Source: Streptococcus salivarius
Lineage (GTDB): Bacteria > Bacillota > Bacilli > Lactobacillales > Streptococcaceae
Direction of reading: 5' to 3'
NCBI RefSeq assembly: GCF_002094975.1
Contig: NZ_CP015283.1
Location: 1,411,501-1,475,500 of the forward strand
Length of the DNA stretch: 64,000 bases
Every line of letters starts with the position of its first letter. Positions within the stretch are counted from its first letter, which is position 1. The notes beneath the pieces were generated by a model that was given only the letters and a program-made list of their open reading frames with translations, did no database searches and had not been told where the DNA came from. The position numbers and the translations under genes are program-made. Positions 7,443 to 16,612 of the stretch are shown one piece after another.

Positions 7443-8792
7443 ATGTCAAACTTGAATGAAAATTTGCGCATTGTCAGTGTTAGAGAAATGATGGTAGAAA
7501 GGTTAGCGATTCCTAATTATCAGAGACCGTATCGTTGGGGAACACAATCAGCACTTAGACTGATCACAGATACTTATGAGGCGTTTAAGAATAGAATTCC
7601 AGAATATCGAATGGGGTCTGTTGTACTCCACAGAGAAAACATAAATGACGCATCTTCTAAACTTAATATTGTCGACGGCCAGCAGCGCTTAACAACTCTT
7701 TCTATTCTTTTATTTGTGGTGTATGAGATACTTCAAGAGGCATCATATGCTAATCTTTCATCCTTGCTGAATGAGGAATATAATGAACTATCTAGAGAAG
7801 CGATCGTGCATAATTTCCAAATCATCAAGCGCAAGCTAAGAGAGTTTGACGGACAAGAAGTTAAAAAGTATGCTGATTATCTTCTTGATAACTGTTCTTT
7901 GGTAAAGATTATCACGAATGATGAGCAGGAAGCTTTTCAATTCTTTGACTCCCAGAATTCTCGGGGGAAGGCTCTCTCTCCACATGATTTGTTGAAATCT
8001 TATCATTTGAGAGAAATGAATGATGAATCTGAAAGTGATAAGATTGAGATCATACAAGCTTGGGAAAATAAAAATCAAAGCGAACTGGAGGATCTCTTTG
8101 CAGACAATCTCTTCCCCTTAGTGAGATGGTATAAGAACAAAAATGGCCTTCATTATTCTACTAAAGATATTCAAACTTTTAAGGGAATTAAACCTTCGAA
8201 TCCCCATCATTTTGCGACTTATGCTAAAGCCTCTCATCTTTATGTGGAACGTTTTAATGCTGACAAAGTGTATGAGCTAACAACTGGAATTCCTTTGAAT
8301 CAATTCCAGTTAACCCAACCCTTGATTGCTGGAAAAAGATTCTTTTCATACACTTTGCATTATGCCAACCTCTATAGAGAGATTGTGAACTTGGTCGATA
8401 GTAGATTTAATGAAGAAGAGGTCATAAAAAACGGAACTGGTGATCTCTATGTTTATAATCTCTTCATAAATATTTTGATCTTCTTTGTCGATAAATTCAG
8501 TATGAAGGAATTGACACCTGCAAGATTGTCTTTTCTACATAGATGGGCTTATTCTCTAAGATTGATCATGAAAGCAGTCTATAGAGAATCGGTAAATAAG
8601 TACGCACAAGGACAATCAGATCGTATCAATAAGGGATTGAATCTCTTTGCTTTGATTTCTGAAATGCAGGATCCGATAGGGTTGGATACCATTGTTTTAG
8701 ATATTATCTCAAAGGAAGCTTTCCAGAATTCCAACGTGAATAAAAAACGCTATCAAAAACTCTATGATAAAGTATTTGGAGAGGAGGACTAG
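7443..8792 (+). CDS. DUF262 (ParB-like / GmrS-type) protein, first gene of a defence-type pair
   Basis: A 449-residue protein with the marks of the DUF262 family: IPNYQRPYRW at residues 23-32 and NIVDGQQRLTTLS with the signature DGQQR at 79-83, then FFDSQNSRGKALSPHDLLK in the middle. DUF262 is the N-terminal nucleotide-hydrolysing ParB/Srx-like domain of GmrSD-type IV restriction enzymes, which attack modified phage DNA, and of the related BrxU. No DUF1524 nuclease domain is seen in this protein; the second gene supplies one. The genes are separated by 4 bp and presumably cotranscribed from the promoter at 7362-7389. The ATG follows GAGGAGTTGTTC. A defence role is inferred from family and gene pairing, not shown. 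Confidence 0.82.
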   Translation: MSNLNENLRIVSVREMMVERLAIPNYQRPYRWGTQSALRLITDTYEAFKNRIPEYRMGSVVLHRENINDASSKLNIVDGQQRLTTLSILLFVVYEILQEASYANLSSLLNEEYNELSREAIVHNFQIIKRKLREFDGQEVKKYADYLLDNCSLVKIITNDEQEAFQFFDSQNSRGKALSPHDLLKSYHLREMNDESESDKIEIIQAWENKNQSELEDLFADNLFPLVRWYKNKNGLHYSTKDIQTFKGIKPSNPHHFATYAKASHLYVERFNADKVYELTTGIPLNQFQLTQPLIAGKRFFSYTLHYANLYREIVNLVDSRFNEEEVIKNGTGDLYVYNLFINILIFFVDKFSMKELTPARLSFLHRWAYSLRLIMKAVYRESVNKYAQGQSDRINKGLNLFALISEMQDPIGLDTIVLDIISKEAFQNSNVNKKRYQKLYDKVFGEED

Positions 8793-8796
8793 TCTA

Positions 8797-10629
8797 ATGA
8801 GAAGTGAAAAGTATATTCAACCAGATGAATTGAATGTGGACAATGTTTTTGAAAATGTCAACTATGTCATCCCAATCTATCAACGAAATTACGCATGGAG
8901 AAAAGATGAAATTGAGCAATTGCTAATGGATATTGATGATCTTGACGAAACTAATTCAAGTAAATATTACCTTGGCAGTTTAGTGGTCAATCAAGTCCAA
9001 CCTCGAGTTTATGAAGTAATCGATGGCCAGCAACGCTTAACTACTTTGTTTTTGCTTCTTCGTTATCTGGATCATCCTTCTGTAGAAAGAAATCCTTTGA
9101 AATTTGAAGCTAGAGAAAAATCGAACATCACTCTAGGTGAGATCGAAACTGTAATGGATAGTAAAGAGCCTTCTCTTTATTCAGAAGAGTTAGTAGAAGG
9201 ATATGAAATAATTAAGAAATATTTCCAGAGCAAAAACGCTAATGATGATTATAAAAAACGGTTTAGAGATAAGTTTTCTACTGTAACAATCATCCGAACC
9301 CAGGTTCCTCAAAATATCGATTTGAATCACTATTTTGAGATCATGAATACTCGTGGAGAGCAATTGGAGCTCCATGAAATTGTGAAAGCAAAGATTTTGG
9401 GTGCTATCAAGTCTGAAAATGGATTCAGTGAAGAGGACAAAAAAGATAAACTAATTGCAGCTACGATTTGGGATGCTTGTGCACAAATGGACAACTATCT
9501 TCAGATGGTTCTCCCAGTAAAAATACGTGAAAAACTATTTAGTGCAAATTGGGATATGCTGAGGGTGGCTGACTTCTCAGATCTTCGTGACATTTTTAAT
9601 GCAGAAAATAACAGTGATGAGACTCAATTTACCTTAAAAACTATCTTGCAAGCGCCGGATTCTACTGTGTCTAATCAAATTGATGATAGGGAAGAAGAAA
9701 ATGAACGGTTTGAGTCTATCATTAACTTTCCAAATTTTCTTTTGCAGGTCAATGAAGCCATGGAGATGACTGAGACGGATCGTGATAGTGGATTAGATGA
9801 TAAGCGATTCCTTGACTTATTAAAGGACAGATGGGCTAGTAAAGAAAAGGCCTTGGAGTTTATCTATGCTCTTTTGAAGTATCGGTATCTATTTGATCGT
9901 TATATTATTAAAAGAGAATATATCGGTGAATACAAGGTCGAAGGGAAATGGTCTTTACAAAAGCTCGTCATGTATGAGGATAAAAAGGGGAGAAAACCAT
10001 CCTATAAATCTACTTTAGACTCAATGGATCAAGAAGAAGGAACGGATAATCAACAATTACGACTCCTAGAATCTTGCCTGCGCGTGACCTATACTTCCCC
10101 TAAGACCATGCACTGGATTGCTAGAGTCTTGACGAATGTGAATAAAGAGCAAGATGGCAAACTCCTTATCCCTACCTTAGAAAAGTATTGCTGCAAAAAA
10201 ATTGAATCTTCAGATTATCGAAATCGAAGTGGATTTGGTATCGATCGGATTGTCTTTACTTATTTGGATTATCTGTTGGCGAGGGATAGAGCATCTGAAT
10301 TTAGCAATTTCCAATTCCAGTTCAGAAATTCTATCGAACATTTCTTCCCTCAGCACCCTATTAACGCTGATAATTCAGTGACTGTTGAAAATAGAGATCT
10401 GTTGGGGAATCTTGCTCTCATCACTGTTTCAGCCAATTCAAAGTTTTCGAATCGGTTTCCAATTGAGAAGGTTGAGCATTTTCCAAATATAATAGAGCAA
10501 AGTCCCAAGTTGAAGGCGATGAGTGACCTGCTCAAGAAATATGATCGAAAATGGGATAATAACAGTGTCAAAGAGCACAATGCTAGCATGCTCAGTCTAT
10601 TAGAAACGGAGATAGAAAAGTACAAATAA
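8797..10629 (+). CDS. DUF262-DUF1524 protein (GmrSD-type), second gene of a defence-type pair
   Basis: About 610 residues. The N-terminus has the DUF262 domain with IPIYQRNYAW (25-34) and DGQQR (76-80), then the FEIMNTRGEQL motif. The C-terminal part has an HNH-like DUF1524 nuclease signature, EHFFPQHP at about 514-521 and LGNLALI with the following asparagine at about 535-545. So this protein alone has the full GmrS-GmrD build, while its upstream partner adds a second, nuclease-free DUF262 unit. The start at 8797 is chosen because GAGAGGAGG lies 9 bp upstream; the in-frame ATG at 8764 lies inside the first gene. A predicted modified-DNA restriction or other antiphage enzyme; targets unknown. 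Confidence 0.84.
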   Translation: MRSEKYIQPDELNVDNVFENVNYVIPIYQRNYAWRKDEIEQLLMDIDDLDETNSSKYYLGSLVVNQVQPRVYEVIDGQQRLTTLFLLLRYLDHPSVERNPLKFEAREKSNITLGEIETVMDSKEPSLYSEELVEGYEIIKKYFQSKNANDDYKKRFRDKFSTVTIIRTQVPQNIDLNHYFEIMNTRGEQLELHEIVKAKILGAIKSENGFSEEDKKDKLIAATIWDACAQMDNYLQMVLPVKIREKLFSANWDMLRVADFSDLRDIFNAENNSDETQFTLKTILQAPDSTVSNQIDDREEENERFESIINFPNFLLQVNEAMEMTETDRDSGLDDKRFLDLLKDRWASKEKALEFIYALLKYRYLFDRYIIKREYIGEYKVEGKWSLQKLVMYEDKKGRKPSYKSTLDSMDQEEGTDNQQLRLLESCLRVTYTSPKTMHWIARVLTNVNKEQDGKLLIPTLEKYCCKKIESSDYRNRSGFGIDRIVFTYLDYLLARDRASEFSNFQFQFRNSIEHFFPQHPINADNSVTVENRDLLGNLALITVSANSKFSNRFPIEKVEHFPNIIEQSPKLKAMSDLLKKYDRKWDNNSVKEHNASMLSLLETEIEKYK

Positions 10630-10678
10630 GTGTTAATCTTTTCAAAATAGTGAAAAGCTAAAAATTATAGGAAAGAAG

Positions 10679-10711
10679 AAAACTGTAAAGTAGAAATTGC
10701 AGTTTTTCTTT
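10679..10711 (+). terminator. Probable terminator of the DUF262 pair
   Basis: AAAACTG and CAGTTTT flank a 14-base loop, followed by T-rich sequence, 50 bp after the second gene and directly against the left end of IS30. Confidence 0.45.
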
Positions 10712-10712
10712 T

Positions 10713-11771
10713 TGATAAATTGTAAAATATAGTGCAACAAAAAAACTCATAGCGTTTCATTGGTGTAAACTGTAAGTAACCACACAAACAGAACCCGAGG
10801 AAAAACTATGAGCTACTCCCATCTTACCATAACCGACCGAATAAAGATAGAAACTTACTTGGACTTAGGTTTGAAATCTTGCCAAATTGCAAGTAAACTT
10901 GGTGTCCATAAGTCTACCATTTCAAGAGAGTTAAGACGATGCCAAAATGGTTATTCCGCCGTCTTAGCACAGGAACAGTACGACCACAGGGCTAAGCAAA
11001 AGGGTCGGAAGTCTTGTTTGACACCAAAGTTGAAAAAGAAAATTGAGAAGGGGTTAAAAGCCTCTTGGTCACCTGAACAGATTTGTGGTCGCTATCAGCT
11101 TGAACAAAAGCCAATGGTAGCTTTTAAAACCATCTATAATTGGCTCTATGCTGGTTTGATTGATCCGGATTTAAGCGTCCTGCGCCGAAAGGGAAAAAGT
11201 CGACAGCCCAAAGAAACACGTGGGACATTTAGGATTGGCACGTCGATTGCCAAACGTCTTAAAGAGGTCAGGAATCGTGAGACTTTTGGCCACTGGGAGC
11301 TCGATACTGTGGTGTCTTCCAGAGGCAAAAGTAAGGGCTGTTTAGCGAACTTTCTAGAGCGAAAAACTCGTTTTTACTTAGCTTTCAAGATACCAGATAG
11401 AACAGCCAAAGCCATGTTTTCAGCTATCGAACAACTTTGTAGGCTATTTCCAAAAGAGACTCTTAAAACCTTCACTTCAGACAGGGGAAAAGAGTTTGCC
11501 TGCTATCCTCTGGTGGAGAACTTAGGAATTCCCTTTTTCTTTGCGGACGCCTATTCTTCCTGGTAGAGAGGAAGCAATGAAAACGCAAATGGCTTACTAA
11601 GAGAATATTTCCCAAAGAAAACAGATTTAGCCGCTATCTCTGAGGAGGCTTTGAACAAAGCCTTATATGATATCAATCACCGACCGCGAAAATGTTTAGC
11701 TTACAGAACTGCTTGTGAAGCTCTAGAGGATGAGTTTGACTAAATGTTGCACTTATTCTTGCAATTTATCA
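10713..11771 (+). mobile_element. IS30-family insertion sequence, copy A (transposase broken)
   Basis: Imperfect terminal inverted repeats are visible: TGATAAATTG...AGTGCAACA at the left (from 10713) and its counterpart GCAACA...AATTTATCA at the right, ending about 11771. Inside lies one transposase gene with a nonsense codon. The element replaced the 5' half of the EamA gene downstream. The same type of end occurs alone at 22487-22514. Confidence 0.8.
10808..11743 (+). pseudogene. IS30 transposase with an in-frame amber codon
   Basis: The frame encodes a helix-turn-helix N-terminus (IASKLGVHKSTISRELRR) and a DDE integrase core (WELDTVV, FTSDRGKEF, then NENANGLLREYFPK). A TAG at 11564-11566 follows AYSSW, exactly where relatives, including 51611-52597, have a glutamine in the WQRG motif; downstream the frame stays open to 11743. 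So a single CAG-to-TAG change seems to have cut the protein before its third catalytic residue, the glutamate of NEN. Inactive unless suppressed. Confidence 0.85.
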
Positions 11772-12265
11772 TTTTTAATCGAAATATGAATCTTTCGGGT
11801 GGGTCCTGGATGTGGAGTGCTAGCCTTTTGATTTTACTGGCTGCTTTTGCCTATCCTTTGGGCAATCGTAAGATGATGGTCCACTGTAAGCAGGATCAGC
11901 TTTCAACGACGCAGCGCGTGTTTGGGATGACCTTGATGAGTACACCTTTTTGGTTGCTTTTGTCAGTTTTTGCTGGTGCAGATGCAGGTCTTCCATCAGG
12001 CGGACAGATTTTACAGTCTTTAATTGTGGCTGTCTTTTCTGGGGTTGTCGCAACCTTGCTTTTCTTCGAGGCGACTAATCTAGTTAAGCATAACCATAAG
12101 CAACTGGCAGTGGTTGAGGCTACTCAGGCTGGTGAAGTTCTCTTTACCCTCTTGGGTGGATGCCTCTTCCTCGGAGATAGTCTACCTAGCCTTTTGGGAT
12201 TCTTTGGGATTGCTATTGTAACCATTGGTATTATTGGAAATAGCCTGCTAACAGGCTCAGATTAA
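11772..12265 (+). pseudogene. EamA-type drug/metabolite transporter, 3' half only
   Basis: After the IS30 end the frame encodes about 160 residues with five hydrophobic segments and the family-typical QLAVVEATQAGEVLFTLLGG and GIAIVTIGIIG. Full-length EamA/multidrug-resistance-efflux-type proteins have about 300 residues and ten segments, so the N-terminal half has been lost with the IS insertion. The apparent start at 11744 lies in IS sequence. A terminator follows at 12279-12308. Unlikely to be functional. Confidence 0.72.
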
Positions 12266-12278
12266 ACATAAGTAAGGG

Positions 12279-12308
12279 ACTTTCGAATGGCAAATTCGGA
12301 AGTTTTTC
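12279..12308 (+). terminator. Rho-independent terminator
   Basis: ACTTTCGAAT pairs with ATTCGGAAGT with one mismatch, followed by TTTT. It isolates the fructanase gene from the IS30 side. Confidence 0.6.
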
Positions 12309-12359
12309 ATTTATATGAAAAAAATTACAGAAAAAGATGGTATTTTCAGATTATAGTGC

Positions 12360-12387
12360 TATAATGATATTAAAAGTAAACGTTTAC
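12360..12387 (+). promoter_or_regulatory. fruA promoter with CcpA (cre) operator
   Basis: TATAAT at 12360-12365 is followed 10 bp later by GTAAACGTTTAC (12376-12387), a perfect palindrome matching the core of the catabolite-responsive element. Its place at or just after the transcription start predicts repression by CcpA when glucose is present. The leader to the ATG at 12520 is about 150 nt. Confidence 0.75.
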
Positions 12388-12519
12388 CGTTTTAATGTAA
12401 ATCCTAGAGATATTTCCGGAAACTTTGATAGGCTTATTAATAAAGGCAAATGTATTGACTTTGAATTTTCATGAAAAATGAGTTAACATTTAATGTTACT
12501 CTAAAGAAGGAGAAGAGTC

Positions 12520-15500
12520 ATGAATGATACTGTTTGTAAAAATTGGTTTATGCGCAAAAGTGGGAAGACTTGGGTCTACGGCTGTGCCTTGGTAAGTTTT
12601 GCAGGTTTGGCCCTGGCTGGTCCTGTCTATGCGGACCAAGTGGAACAGGCAACTGTGAGCCCAACACCTCAAGAAGTGGTAACTCAAACTGACTATCAAG
12701 TTGCCCCTCAAGTGGAGCTTGCACCTAGCACGACCAAGGAAGTCCCCCAAGTGGTAGAGCCGAGCCAGTCTCTTGTTTCCGAATCTGCTAAAACAGCTCA
12801 AGAGAATCCCACTCAGCCTAGCCCTGACCAGTCAAAAGAAGTACAAACACAGGCTAGTGTGGCTGAGAAAGTGACTAACCAAACGCAAGAAGCCGATTTG
12901 AATCAGACCAATCAAGAACAATCTCCAGTTGTAACGAATAGCACCAGTCCTGTTCATGTGACAGAGGAAAAAACGGATTTGCCTAATAATGAAGCAGTTA
13001 CCAATCTTGAAGGGATGACCGCAGACCAAAATGGTCACTGGGAAATGCAGGCTGACGGTATTCATTCAGAAGCCAAAGACAAGGGAGACTCTTTCCTTTA
13101 TTCTCAATCTGAGGGCAAGAATTTTATCTATTCAACAGATGTGACCTTCAAGGAAGCTGGTGGTGCCGCTGCCCTCATTTTCCGTGGTAACAATGATAGT
13201 AGCGATAAAAATATGTACGGGGTCAATGTAGACTCTGGTAACCATAAGGTTAAGTTTTGGCGTTGGGTCAATAATCATGATATTCAACTTGTAGATGAGA
13301 AAGATGTGACACCAACTGCCGATGAAACCTACAATCTTAGAGTAGTTGCGGCTAATCAGTGGCTATCTTACTATGTCAATGATGTGCTTGTCGCAAGTAC
13401 AGGTGACGCTGTTCTTCAAAAAAGTGACAAGGGCCAACCTCAAGTCCTTCCAGAAGGTTACTTTGGACTTCTTAATTGGAATGCCAATGTCATTTTCAAA
13501 AACACCCGCTATGTTAATCTTGATGATGCCAGTCTTCCTTTGATTGACAATCTTGTGGTGACCTCAAAGACAGGTTCTGTTGAAAAACAAGCCCAATTCT
13601 TCTCTGAAGAACCACTCCATATTCAATATGTGGGACACAATGCTGAGACAGTAGGCTTTGACATCACTAAGCATAATCCAAATGCTGTTATCAAGGTAGA
13701 AGATGCCAAGGGAAATGTCTACACAGATATTTCACAATTGCCAGTGGCTGTAGGTGCCAATTACTTTATTATTGAAAGTAGTATGACTGATTCACTAGGC
13801 CGTCCTGTGACCTTGACTTATCGTGTTAATATCCACCGTAGACAAAGTGATGATGTGTATTACAACGAGCTTTATCGTGATCAGTATCATTATTCTGTCA
13901 AGGATGGCTGGGCTAATGACCCTAATGGTTTAGTCTTCTACAAGGGACGTTACCATCTCTTCTATCAATTTTACGATGATACCAAATGGGGTCCAATGCA
14001 CTGGGCCCATGCGACCAGCCGAGACTTGCTTCATTGGGATGAAGAGCCGATAGCATTTTATCCAGATGCGACAGGTCACATGTTCTCAGGCTCTGTCGTG
14101 GTTGATAGTACCAATAGCTCAGGCCTCTTCAAATCTCCGGAAGGTGGCCTGGTAGCTATTATTACTTCAAATGGTAATGGGCAACGGATTGAAATTGCCT
14201 ATAGTGAGGACGAGGGTAGAACTTGGCAAAAATATGACAAGGTAGTTGCCGACTGGTCTCAGGACCCACTTCAAAACCAAGATTTCCGTGACCCTAAGGT
14301 CTTCCGCTGGGATAACCAATGGTTTATGGTCCTTGCAGGTGGTCCACTCCGCATTTATTCTTCACAAGACTTAAAGAACTGGCAAGTGGAAACGACCTAT
14401 AAGGATTTGCATACGGAATGTCCTGACCTCTATCCGATTGTGGCCAATGATGGGGCTCTCAAGTGGGTTCTCTCACGTGGTGGTCGTTCTTACAAGGTTG
14501 GTGATTTTAAACCAGTTGATGGCAAGTGGGCCTTTGTAGCTGATGATGTTTACCAAGACCATGACGAAATCATGAATTTTGGTAAGGATTCCTATGCTGC
14601 CATGACTTATTATGTTCATGATTTTGGGACAGCTGACCATCCAAACATCCCACAATTGACTGAAATCAACTGGATGAACACTTGGGAAGATTATTGTAAT
14701 CTGGTTGCAGATACTGTAGGTCAAAAATTTAATGGTACCTTTAACCTTAACCTTGACCTTGGTTTGGTTAAATCAGGCGACCGTTACCTCTTAACCCAAA
14801 CCCCTGTTAAGGCCTACGAAAGCCTTCGTGACACAGAAAATGCCCAGTATTTTGAAAATGTCACAGTAGCTTCTGACAATGAACTGCTTAAAGATTTCAA
14901 AGGTGACACTTATGAAGTGGTTTCTCACTTTGTACCAGGCAAGGACACGACAGCAGTTGGATTTAACCTTCGTGTTGGTGATGGTCAAGCTACAAAAGTC
15001 GTTTACGACTTAACTAAGGAAACTTTGTCTATTGACCGTAGCCAATCTGGTACTATCCTTTCAGATGCCTTTGCTAAGGTTAATAGTCAACAAGTGACTC
15101 GCAATGAAGATGGTTCTATTGATTTGCATCTTTATGTGGACCGTGCGAGTGTGGAAGTCTTTGCTAAGGGCAATACGGTAGCTGGTGCTAATCAGATTTT
15201 CCCAAGCCCAAGAGCCGTTGGAGCCAGTGTCTTGGTTGAAGGTGGTCCAGCCAAAGCAAATATTGCTATCTACCCAATTAAGAGTACTTGGACTGACAAG
15301 AAGGAAGTCACTAAGGCTGTTGCCATGAACACCACGGCTGCGGGTCATTTGGCTCTTGAAGTTGGTCAAAGTAAGGACTTGCAGGTTTACCTCGCACCTG
15401 CTTCTGAAGAGCAAGATGTGACATGGACAGTTAGTGATCCAAGTTTGGTGTCCTATACTGAACATGACAATAAACTTTCTCTCAAAGCCCTTCACAAAGG

Positions 15501-16431
15501 TCATCTCACTGTCACAGCAACTTCAGTTGAAAACCCATCATTGACCAAGACCTTTAATATTGCTATTACGCTCAACAATTTTGCGACCAACCTTAAAGGA
15601 TTGAAAGCTGTCACTGGTGATTGGTATATTGATGACGATACCCTTTACGATAGCAATGTCAGTGCCAATGACTTCTTCATGGCCTATGAAAGTAATGGCT
15701 TCAAGCAATTTGACTATGATATCGATGTCAAATACCAACATGGTTTGGTCAACCTCTTTGTAGCTGCGGAACGTGAAGAACCAGGTCGTGCCTACTCTGT
15801 CCAATTTGCTGACAACGACACTGTTCGTCTCTTCCGTTTTGGTGGTGAAACCATCGCTGAAGCTCACTTGGATAAGGCTATCAATGACGGTCAGTACCAC
15901 CATGTCAAGGTTGTGAAAGGCAAGGACACCATGACAGTCTATGTCGATGGCAAGGAAGTGCTCCATCATCAATTTGATGCTGTGGATAATTACTTCAATC
16001 AAGCCCATGTAGGTGTCGGTCTTTGGGATGGAGCAGTAGAATTCAAAAACTTCTTCGTAACTGAAAAAATGACAAACACAAGCAGTGACACTACTGACGA
16101 ACCAATCAAACCTGATCCTCAGCCAGAACCAAGTCCAGAGCCAAATCCGGAAAATAAACCAGTTGAACCTGAGCATCAGCCTGAGGTTGCTCCAGAGCCT
16201 GAACCAACTGGGCAAAATAATGGTCACGACAGTACAAACACAGTGCCAGATTCATCTCAGGATAATACTAGTAAGCAAGAAGAAAGTAACACTCCAGTGG
16301 AAACACCTAAGACTGTCGCTCCACTTGTTGATAATCTCCTCAAAAAATTCAACGCATTTAGTCTCTCAACCTTCCTTGCAAGTATTGCCAAAGAAACATG
16401 GCACTTTTTAACAAAATGGCTATTCAGCTAA
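12520..16431 (+). CDS. fruA: Secreted GH32 fructanase (exo-beta-D-fructosidase)
   Basis: A 1303-residue extracellular enzyme that releases fructose from inulin, levan and sucrose. A KSGKTW-type signal peptide is cleaved probably after VYA (residue 38). Next come a Thr/Gln/Pro-rich region (to ~140), a LamG/concanavalin-like domain (~150-340), a linker domain, the GH32 beta-propeller from ~445 with nucleophile motif WANDPNG (~464), RDP (590) and ECPD (633, acid/base), the GH32 C-terminal beta-sandwich (to ~910), a Big-like domain (~920-1020), a second LamG-like domain (~1025-1185) and a Pro/Glu repeat region. No LPXTG is seen: the protein ends in a hydrophobic segment and WLFS, so it is either released or held by another means. 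The RBS is AAGGAGAAGAGTC. A single-gene operon between a cre promoter and a terminator. Confidence 0.93.
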   Translation: MNDTVCKNWFMRKSGKTWVYGCALVSFAGLALAGPVYADQVEQATVSPTPQEVVTQTDYQVAPQVELAPSTTKEVPQVVEPSQSLVSESAKTAQENPTQPSPDQSKEVQTQASVAEKVTNQTQEADLNQTNQEQSPVVTNSTSPVHVTEEKTDLPNNEAVTNLEGMTADQNGHWEMQADGIHSEAKDKGDSFLYSQSEGKNFIYSTDVTFKEAGGAAALIFRGNNDSSDKNMYGVNVDSGNHKVKFWRWVNNHDIQLVDEKDVTPTADETYNLRVVAANQWLSYYVNDVLVASTGDAVLQKSDKGQPQVLPEGYFGLLNWNANVIFKNTRYVNLDDASLPLIDNLVVTSKTGSVEKQAQFFSEEPLHIQYVGHNAETVGFDITKHNPNAVIKVEDAKGNVYTDISQLPVAVGANYFIIESSMTDSLGRPVTLTYRVNIHRRQSDDVYYNELYRDQYHYSVKDGWANDPNGLVFYKGRYHLFYQFYDDTKWGPMHWAHATSRDLLHWDEEPIAFYPDATGHMFSGSVVVDSTNSSGLFKSPEGGLVAIITSNGNGQRIEIAYSEDEGRTWQKYDKVVADWSQDPLQNQDFRDPKVFRWDNQWFMVLAGGPLRIYSSQDLKNWQVETTYKDLHTECPDLYPIVANDGALKWVLSRGGRSYKVGDFKPVDGKWAFVADDVYQDHDEIMNFGKDSYAAMTYYVHDFGTADHPNIPQLTEINWMNTWEDYCNLVADTVGQKFNGTFNLNLDLGLVKSGDRYLLTQTPVKAYESLRDTENAQYFENVTVASDNELLKDFKGDTYEVVSHFVPGKDTTAVGFNLRVGDGQATKVVYDLTKETLSIDRSQSGTILSDAFAKVNSQQVTRNEDGSIDLHLYVDRASVEVFAKGNTVAGANQIFPSPRAVGASVLVEGGPAKANIAIYPIKSTWTDKKEVTKAVAMNTTAAGHLALEVGQSKDLQVYLAPASEEQDVTWTVSDPSLVSYTEHDNKLSLKALHKGHLTVTATSVENPSLTKTFNIAITLNNFATNLKGLKAVTGDWYIDDDTLYDSNVSANDFFMAYESNGFKQFDYDIDVKYQHGLVNLFVAAEREEPGRAYSVQFADNDTVRLFRFGGETIAEAHLDKAINDGQYHHVKVVKGKDTMTVYVDGKEVLHHQFDAVDNYFNQAHVGVGLWDGAVEFKNFFVTEKMTNTSSDTTDEPIKPDPQPEPSPEPNPENKPVEPEHQPEVAPEPEPTGQNNGHDSTNTVPDSSQDNTSKQEESNTPVETPKTVAPLVDNLLKKFNAFSLSTFLASIAKETWHFLTKWLFS

Positions 16432-16462
16432 AATCAAAACGTTGAAAAGGCTATGTAAGAAG

Positions 16463-16498
16463 AAAAAACTTAGAAGTATGAATGCTTCTAAGTTTTTT
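16463..16498 (+). terminator. fruA terminator
   Basis: AAAAAACTTAGAAG and CTTCTAAGTTTTTT form a long stem around TATGAATG; the T run completes a strong rho-independent terminator. Confidence 0.85.
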
Positions 16499-16612
16499 AC
16501 TAAAAATCACCCAAAAATTTGATATGCCCCCTGTCAAGTAGACAGGTTAAATATCTAAAAAAGTGTCTGTTTTTGAAGGTCAGTCGTACAAAATAAATGT
16601 ACGGCTGTTTTT

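Noticed and set aside
11744..11790. Start of the EamA-like transporter at 11744
   Set aside because: This ATG and the following codons lie in the IS30 end; transporter homology begins after it, so the gene is a 3' fragment.
15538..16227. A 229-residue frame on the minus strand inside fruA
   Set aside because: Antisense shadow of the fructanase gene with low-complexity W/R/F composition; no ribosome site.
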